38,482 nt of DNA, taken from assembly GCA_016217695.1 (NCBI GenBank), contig JACRHE010000115.1:1-38482 (forward strand), written 5' to 3'. Both the position numbers and the translations under genes were made by a program. The notes under the pieces are model-generated. The model searched no databases, was not told the origin of the DNA, and saw nothing but the letters and a program-made list of their open reading frames with translations. Position 1 is the first letter of the stretch. Each line of letters begins with the position of its first letter. Below, piece by piece: positions 34,528 through 38,482 of this stretch. This DNA is from Nitrospirota bacterium. GTDB lineage: Bacteria; Nitrospirota; Thermodesulfovibrionia; Thermodesulfovibrionales; UBA6898.

Positions 34528-35004
34528 TCAGTCCTGCCAGCGTATCTTCTGCACCCCGGCTGACTCGATCAGCTTTATCCCCATATGAAAAGCATTCCTT
34601 ACCGAGTCGTCCACAGGATGTCCGAAATTATTCTGGTCGAAAACCGGGATATGAACCGTTACATCAGGCCTCATCTTTCTGTCAGGGGAATAAGTTATCC
34701 TGCCTGGCTCGATAGTCGTGGACTCGCACATATGAATCGGATCGCAGGTATTCGAGAGAGCCTCTGCAAGCAGTGTAACATCCCTCTCGACTCCCCCATA
34801 TTCGGCAGAGTCTGCAGTCCTGTCTTCAACATTTTCCGGCAAAGTGGCATAGAGATTGATCTGAAACCCTATCTGGATGAGTTCGCCTTTTTTGGTTGTT
34901 ATATAATAGGGCTCATGATCATAGCAAATCTTTCTTTTCCTGACCATATCCCGCAGTTCCTGCTGGTCCCGGAATAAACCCTTTATATTAAGAAGCAGTT
35001 CCAT
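34528..35004 (-). CDS. Conserved hypothetical protein
   Basis: 158 residues, function not recognised. Beta-rich pieces (YYITTKKGELIQIGFQINLYA, RITYSPDRKMRPDVTVHIPV) surround LAEALSNTCDPIHMCESTTI. Three cysteines and several histidines occur without a clear spacing motif. No signal peptide. Same direction as the solute-binding gene, probably one operon. Confidence 0.65.
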   Translation of the reverse strand: MELLLNIKGLFRDQQELRDMVRKRKICYDHEPYYITTKKGELIQIGFQINLYATLPENVEDRTADSAEYGGVERDVTLLAEALSNTCDPIHMCESTTIEPGRITYSPDRKMRPDVTVHIPVFDQNNFGHPVDDSVRNAFHMGIKLIESAGVQKIRWQD

Positions 35005-35044
35005 GGCATTTCAGATAAACAGGGTGTGAACAAAAAAGAAACAT

Positions 35045-35623
35045 CTATACAGCGGCTTTTTTCATCTTCCTGAAGGTGGACAAAAGAAAATCATACTTGT
35101 GTTTCAGGTCAACAATCGACCGCAGAAGCACAGCATATAACGGATTCAGCCGGAGATACGGCTTCAGTGTGTTTGCCATCTTGACGAGATGTGACTCGCA
35201 CTCCTCAACGCAGCTCGATGCGCGGTCCTGCACAATTTCGTCATATGTGTAGAATATTTCGAGGAAGATATCCGTAACAAGACAGAACTCGTTGAGGACT
35301 GTCTGGGATATCGCCTCATCCTGACTGATCCTCTTCTTTCTGAGCCTCCGCATGAACTCGACCTGCTCCGCCTGGATATTCTTGAGCTGTTTGATGATCA
35401 CCTTAAGATCGTCCGGCTTGCGGTTAAACAGGTTCCTGTAAACGAATGACTTCGTTATCTTTTTCCAGTGTTTTAGATGGTTCTTTTTCCACTCGGCCAT
35501 GTCCGACCAGAAAAAGACGAGAACCCTGTCGAAGTCTTCCCTCTTCGAAAAAAGGCTGTAGGTCTCGTATGAAAGCTCATCAAGACGCCTTCCCATATCA
35601 ATTATTTCCTTAATCTCTTTCAT
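35045..35623 (-). CDS. Helical hypothetical protein
   Basis: 192 residues, almost entirely helical and charged (MKEIKEIIDMGRRLDELSYE, KKNHLKHWKKITKSFVYR, CLVTDIFLEIFYTYDEIVQD). The pattern of acidic and His residues is consistent with a four-helix bundle but I cannot place a family. Two adjacent cysteines of the SSCVEECES stretch could bind a metal. It has a 360-base upstream region with a structured element. Confidence 0.6.
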   Translation of the reverse strand: MKEIKEIIDMGRRLDELSYETYSLFSKREDFDRVLVFFWSDMAEWKKNHLKHWKKITKSFVYRNLFNRKPDDLKVIIKQLKNIQAEQVEFMRRLRKKRISQDEAISQTVLNEFCLVTDIFLEIFYTYDEIVQDRASSCVEECESHLVKMANTLKPYLRLNPLYAVLLRSIVDLKHKYDFLLSTFRKMKKAAV

Positions 35624-35794
35624 GCTCTCTCTTATTATGTTTCGATTTATGTTTCGATCCCGCGTACTAAAAGACCAGAGCGGCTACAGTTAAAGATTAC
35701 CATATTGCGGAATAAAAATATATAACAAATCTTCCTCCGCCTGTCCTGGGCCGCCATCCCCTATCCTTAAAGTCGGAAAGATTTCATGTGGGCG

Positions 35795-35851
35795 GGTGGG
35801 TGGTCCGAGAAGCCTTTCGCAAAGCTTCCTCACGGCATCGAAAGCCACACC
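35795..35851. ncRNA. Candidate structured RNA with a three-way junction
   Basis: Stem 1: GGTG 35795-35798 with CACC 35848-35851, and TGG 35801-35803 with CCA 35845-35847. Stem 2: GAGAAGC 35807-35813 with GCTTCCTC 35824-35831. Stem 3: GGC 35834-35836 with GCC 35844-35846. The loops contain CTTTCG (35814-35819) and CGAAAG (35839-35844), which are complementary. Both strands fold alike, so the strand is undetermined. As part of the 35623 gene leader, the minus strand is likely. I see no gene in the remaining 35624-35984. Confidence 0.3.
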
Positions 35852-35984
35852 TGAGAACCATAGGCGGAAACGTTATTTTACGGCAGACGAAATATGCGCC
35901 TGCTTACGCGTCTGACTACAGGAACTGAAATAAAGTCGCCTTGCATATTCCGGTATCAGTAAAACAACCCTGCGAAAAAAACTG

Positions 35985-36269
35985 TCACCTAAAGGAGACT
36001 GCTGCCTCTCCCTGCAGTTTATGGTGCCTCTTCATCCTCTGTTTCACAGGACGGGTCACCTTGCCGGACGCTTTCTTTTCCCTTTCGATAACGTCCCTGA
36101 CGAGGTTGAGAAGCCTTACCTGGTCGTGCAGGCTCATCCCGGCGATCTTCGAGCAGGTGAGGAAATCTTCCCCCTTAAAGAACGCAACACAATCATCCCT
36201 GTGATTTTCATTCCATAAATCCTCGATAGACTGAAGTATGATGCCTTCTGCAAGTCCTTTCAAGCCCAT
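35985..36269 (-). CDS. Small hypothetical protein
   Basis: 94 residues, not recognised. LAEGIILQSIEDLWNENHRD and CVAFFKGEDFLTCSKIAGMS precede a helix (HDQVRLLNLVRDVIEREKKA) and a basic tail of about 25 residues. Two cysteines lie near residues 27 and 39. No signal peptide. It is separate from the regulator gene upstream by about 75 bases. Confidence 0.65.
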   Translation of the reverse strand: MGLKGLAEGIILQSIEDLWNENHRDDCVAFFKGEDFLTCSKIAGMSLHDQVRLLNLVRDVIEREKKASGKVTRPVKQRMKRHHKLQGEAAVSFR

Positions 36270-36343
36270 TTCTTCCTCCCTGAAAAATAAGGATATTCAA
36301 ATTTCACTGAATTACCAGACGCCCTGTCTTAGAAGAACCATCT

Positions 36344-36760
36344 TTAAGCCTCCAGCCTTTTCACCATGCGCACCAGCTGCTGAGGTATAAAGGGTTTTGC
36401 GATCCAGTGGGTTATTCCTGCATTCTCCCCTTCCCTCTTCTTATAGCCCTGAAATTCCGACGTCAGCATTACGATAGGGACGGAACGATAATCGGGTTTT
36501 CCCTTCAGCTGCTTTGCGAATTCAATTCCATCCATGTGAGGCATGCGAAGGTCGGTTATTACCATGCTGATGTCATTGCCGTTCATCTTGTTGAGGGCAT
36601 CCCTGCCGTTGATCGCCTCAATCACCGTGTATCCTTCGGTCTTCAGGATAAGAGACAGCAGTTGCCTGACATGATTTTCGTCATCCACGATCAGAATATT
36701 CTTTGTCTGGGTCGGTCCCTTCTCTTCTGCAGCACTGACTTTTCCAGGACTCTGAATCAT
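36344..36760 (-). CDS. Single-domain CheY-like response regulator
   Basis: 138 residues. ILIVDDENHVRQLLSLILKT has the acidic pair, VITDLRMPHMDGIEF the phosphorylated Asp near residue 74, VMLTSEF the Thr/Ser and HWIAKPFIPQQL the Lys. No output domain follows, so it works through a partner protein. Its ATG overlaps the stop of the 54-residue Cys-rich gene as ATGA, linking it to the two small genes upstream. Confidence 0.92.
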   Translation of the reverse strand: MIQSPGKVSAAEEKGPTQTKNILIVDDENHVRQLLSLILKTEGYTVIEAINGRDALNKMNGNDISMVITDLRMPHMDGIEFAKQLKGKPDYRSVPIVMLTSEFQGYKKREGENAGITHWIAKPFIPQQLVRMVKRLEA

Positions 36761-36921
36761 TGAAAAACCTCAACGGTGTTCTTTGTTCCGAGATAGAACG
36801 GGCAGCGCGCGTATTGTCCGCAACTGCAGTACTCGGCCAGTTCGAAGATGCTGGGGACATAAGGCTTCTCACAGGCGCCGCAGGATGATATTACCCATTT
36901 CACAAGATGAGGACACCGCAT
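36757..36921 (-). CDS. 54-residue Cys-rich protein
   Basis: The frame reads MRCPHLVKWVISSCGACEKP, YVPSIFELAEYCSCGQYARC then PFYLGTK, with seven cysteines including CGAC and CSC. That spacing suggests a zinc or Fe-S site. It is coupled on both sides: its ATG shares a base with the stop of the 72-residue gene (TAATG) and its stop overlaps the regulator ATG (ATGA). Function unknown. Too short for most gene callers. Confidence 0.72.
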   Translation of the reverse strand: MRCPHLVKWVISSCGACEKPYVPSIFELAEYCSCGQYARCPFYLGTKNTVEVFQ

Positions 36922-37139
36922 TATCCGCCGCCCATTTCCTTCAATTTTTTCCCATAGATCTCACACTGCTTGTAATTTCCGCCGCAATAAAAGATGGTTG
37001 CCTCCGTATAAAGGCTGCTTGTGCTCGTACAGTAACACCCGTCAAAAGGCTTCATAATAAATGGACATAGAGATCTATTTATAGCCTTTTCCGACACCTT
37101 TTTTTCCCTTTTTGTCAGTTTTTCCGTCACAATCTGCAT
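36921..37139 (-). CDS. 72-residue Cys-rich protein
   Basis: After a basic N-terminus (KLTKREKKVSEKAINRSLCP), CPFIMKPFDGCYCTSTSS and FYCGGNYKQCEIYGKKL give five cysteines. The pattern resembles small proteins that accompany signalling genes in sulfate-reducing and related bacteria, but I know no function. AAGGATATCATC lies just upstream as a weak ribosome binding site. First gene of an operon with the 54-residue protein and the CheY-like regulator, behind a candidate sigma-54 promoter. Confidence 0.72.
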   Translation of the reverse strand: MQIVTEKLTKREKKVSEKAINRSLCPFIMKPFDGCYCTSTSSLYTEATIFYCGGNYKQCEIYGKKLKEMGGG

Positions 37140-37213
37140 GATGATATCCTTTTTTGCTCTTACAGAGTTTAAATATCAAAAAATTGTTACCTCAACTGTC
37201 CTGAATTTTATAT

Positions 37214-37230
37214 AACAATAAATATGCCTG
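37214..37230 (-). promoter_or_regulatory. Candidate sigma-54 promoter of the Cys-rich/CheY operon
   Basis: On the minus strand CAGGCATATTTATTGTT fits the -24/-12 layout: GG, ten bases, then GT in place of GC. It lies about 75 bases before the first gene, and an NtrC-type activator gene is next door. Confidence 0.45.
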
Positions 37231-37323
37231 AAACAGATCAAAACGGGATTTTATTATTGCCTTTAAAAACAGCGGGTTAGATAATCAGGGCAAGTCAGAA
37301 TGGATATTTACAAAATCACTTCC

Positions 37324-37367
37324 TGTGGCATGACTCAATACGATCTGTCACACTTATGTGGCGTGAC
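37324..37367. promoter_or_regulatory. Paired direct repeats, possible activator binding sites
   Basis: TGTGGCATGAC at 37324 and TGTGGCGTGAC at 37357 differ at one base and start 33 bases apart, about three helical turns. The second lies in an imperfect dyad (TGTCAC ... GTGACA). They are 95-150 bases upstream of the candidate sigma-54 promoter. Confidence 0.45.
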
Positions 37368-37380
37368 ACATATTTCATAA

Positions 37381-38482
37381 CTATTCAGAGCTGTTCTCTT
37401 CTATCTTATATCTCTCCATCTTTCTGTAAAGAGTCTTCCGGTCAATACCCCGGAGCCTTGCAGCCATTGCCTTATTCCACGCCGTCTTTTCTAGTGCCTG
37501 CAGAATTTCCCGCTGTTCAGACTCAGCATTGCCTGCCCTGGACAGGGAACTCCTGCCACCTGCAGATTCCTTGAAATTCCTCGGCAGGTGATCGACAGTG
37601 ATTGTATTTTGACGGCATAATATAAAAGCGTGCTCAACGGTATGTTCAAGTTCTCTGATATTGCCCTTCCAGGGATAGTCCATAAAAATCTTCTGCACAT
37701 CCGATGATACAGCTATGATCTCCTTGTTCATCTTTTTATTGAATTTCTCAAGGAAGTGTCCGATAAGAAGGGGGATATCTTCTGTGCGTTCCCTGAGAGG
37801 CGGAAGGGTAATTTCTATCACCTTCAACCTGTAGTACAGGTCTTCCCTGAATTCACCAGTCCTGACCTTTTCTGTAAGGTCCTGGTTTGTTGCTGCAAGT
37901 ACCCGCACATCCACCTTCAGAGGCGTTGATTCACCCACCCGCTCAAACTCCATCTCCTGAAGCACCCTAAGAAGCCGGAGCTGTATCCGCGGAGATATAT
38001 CTCCTATTTCATCAAGAAATATCGTCCCGCCGTCTGCACGCTGAAAGCGCCCTATCTTATCTTTCATTGCTCCGGTAAAGGCTCCCTTTACATGCCCAAA
38101 AAGTTCGCTCTCAAGGAGGTTCTCCGAAAGGGCGGAACAGTTGACCTTCACAAGCTGTTTGTGACTGCGGCCCCCCCGATAATGCAGCGCTTCAGCTACA
38201 AGCTCCTTTCCTGTGCCGCTCTCGCCCGTGACAAGCACCGTTGTCTGCACATCTGTAAGGTCTTCGATGAGGGCATAGATCTCCTGCATCCTTTTGCTCC
38301 CGCCGACTATCTCGTGGAAATGCCTTCTTTCCCCGAGGTCCCGCTCCAGACCTGCCAGCCGCGTCTCATCCCTGATGATCATAACAGCCCCTGAGAAGAT
38401 CTGCTGCATGTCGAGAAGAGGCGAAGCCGAAATGCTCACAACGCACCCGGATCTTGTACCGTTTCTGCACTCAATACGGTAA
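37381..38482 (-). CDS. Sigma-54-dependent NtrC-family activator (5' end beyond window)
   Basis: At least 367 residues; the frame is open to the window edge and upstream residues (YRIECRNGTRSGCVVSISAS) read as the end of a PAS sensor domain, so the start is outside. The AAA+ core has Walker A GESGTGKEL, the sigma-contact loop GAFTGAMKD, Walker B TIFLDEIGDISPRIQLRLLR and the R-finger region. The C-terminal Fis-type helix-turn-helix is WNKAMAARLRGIDRKTLYRK. GAFTGA is intact, so it can act on sigma-54 polymerase. The target is probably the downstream operon. Confidence 0.95.
   Translation of the reverse strand, partial: YRIECRNGTRSGCVVSISASPLLDMQQIFSGAVMIIRDETRLAGLERDLGERRHFHEIVGGSKRMQEIYALIEDLTDVQTTVLVTGESGTGKELVAEALHYRGGRSHKQLVKVNCSALSENLLESELFGHVKGAFTGAMKDKIGRFQRADGGTIFLDEIGDISPRIQLRLLRVLQEMEFERVGESTPLKVDVRVLAATNQDLTEKVRTGEFREDLYYRLKVIEITLPPLRERTEDIPLLIGHFLEKFNKKMNKEIIAVSSDVQKIFMDYPWKGNIRELEHTVEHAFILCRQNTITVDHLPRNFKESAGGRSSLSRAGNAESEQREILQALEKTAWNKAMAARLRGIDRKTLYRKMERYKIEENSSE

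Noticed and set aside
35795-35851. c-di-GMP-I or guanidine-I riboswitch
   Set aside because: CGCAAAGC and GGTCCGAGA occur, but the other conserved blocks of both classes are missing.

Overview
The window is ordinary bacterial chromosome interrupted by one accessory island. The bacterium looks Gram-negative: it has an OmpA-type porin, a TPR lipoprotein, FecR-like and Spy-like periplasmic proteins and a sigma-54 activator. Many two-component proteins, small cysteine-rich proteins and a probable UGA-encoded selenoprotein suggest a metabolically versatile or anaerobic lineage such as Nitrospirota or Desulfobacterota. That placement is inferred from style and not proven. I saw no rRNA, tRNA or CRISPR array.

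Layout. 0.1-6.7 kb: larC, a histidine kinase, rpoD, then xseA-xseB and an AlkD-like glycosylase. 6.7-9.4 kb: a three-gene operon headed by a FecR/DUF6600 exported protein. 9.5-12.6 kb: a nested intergenic repeat, the copper ATPase copA and, overlapping its 5' end, an 88-codon glutaredoxin-like gene with an in-frame UGA at the first redox cysteine position. 12.8-18 kb: a PAS/cysteine-cluster/HisKA protein, an FG-GAP lipoprotein, an OmpA protein and a TPR lipoprotein. 18-19.7 kb: rlmN and an FKBP isomerase.

19.8-26.1 kb is a probable defence/mobile island. It holds hicA-hicB, two clipped gene remnants, and a coupled cassette of a small winged-helix-like protein, a UvrD-type helicase with a possible RelE-like N-terminus, a nucleotidyltransferase, an unknown protein and a protein with a HEPN-type RxxxxH motif. 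A RadC fragment fused to a winged-helix tail lies at the promoter-side edge.

26.1-31 kb: a run of envelope and signalling genes (Spy-like, small exported protein, DUF167, histidine kinase, OmpR regulator, PAP2 phosphatase, NYN nuclease). 31-32.7 kb: a DEAD-box helicase with a terminator-like hairpin in its leader. 32.9-36.3 kb: conserved proteins of unknown role, including a solute-binding-like protein, and a structured intergenic stretch. 36.3-38.5 kb: two small Cys-rich proteins with a CheY-like regulator, behind a candidate sigma-54 promoter and next to a truncated-by-window NtrC-type activator.

Two repeat families occupy intergenic gaps. Family A has two copies, both exactly 179 bp with inverted ends. 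Family B has three copies, and one A copy sits inside a B copy. The main points for follow-up are the selenoprotein, the nested repeats and the helicase/nucleotidyltransferase/HEPN cassette.
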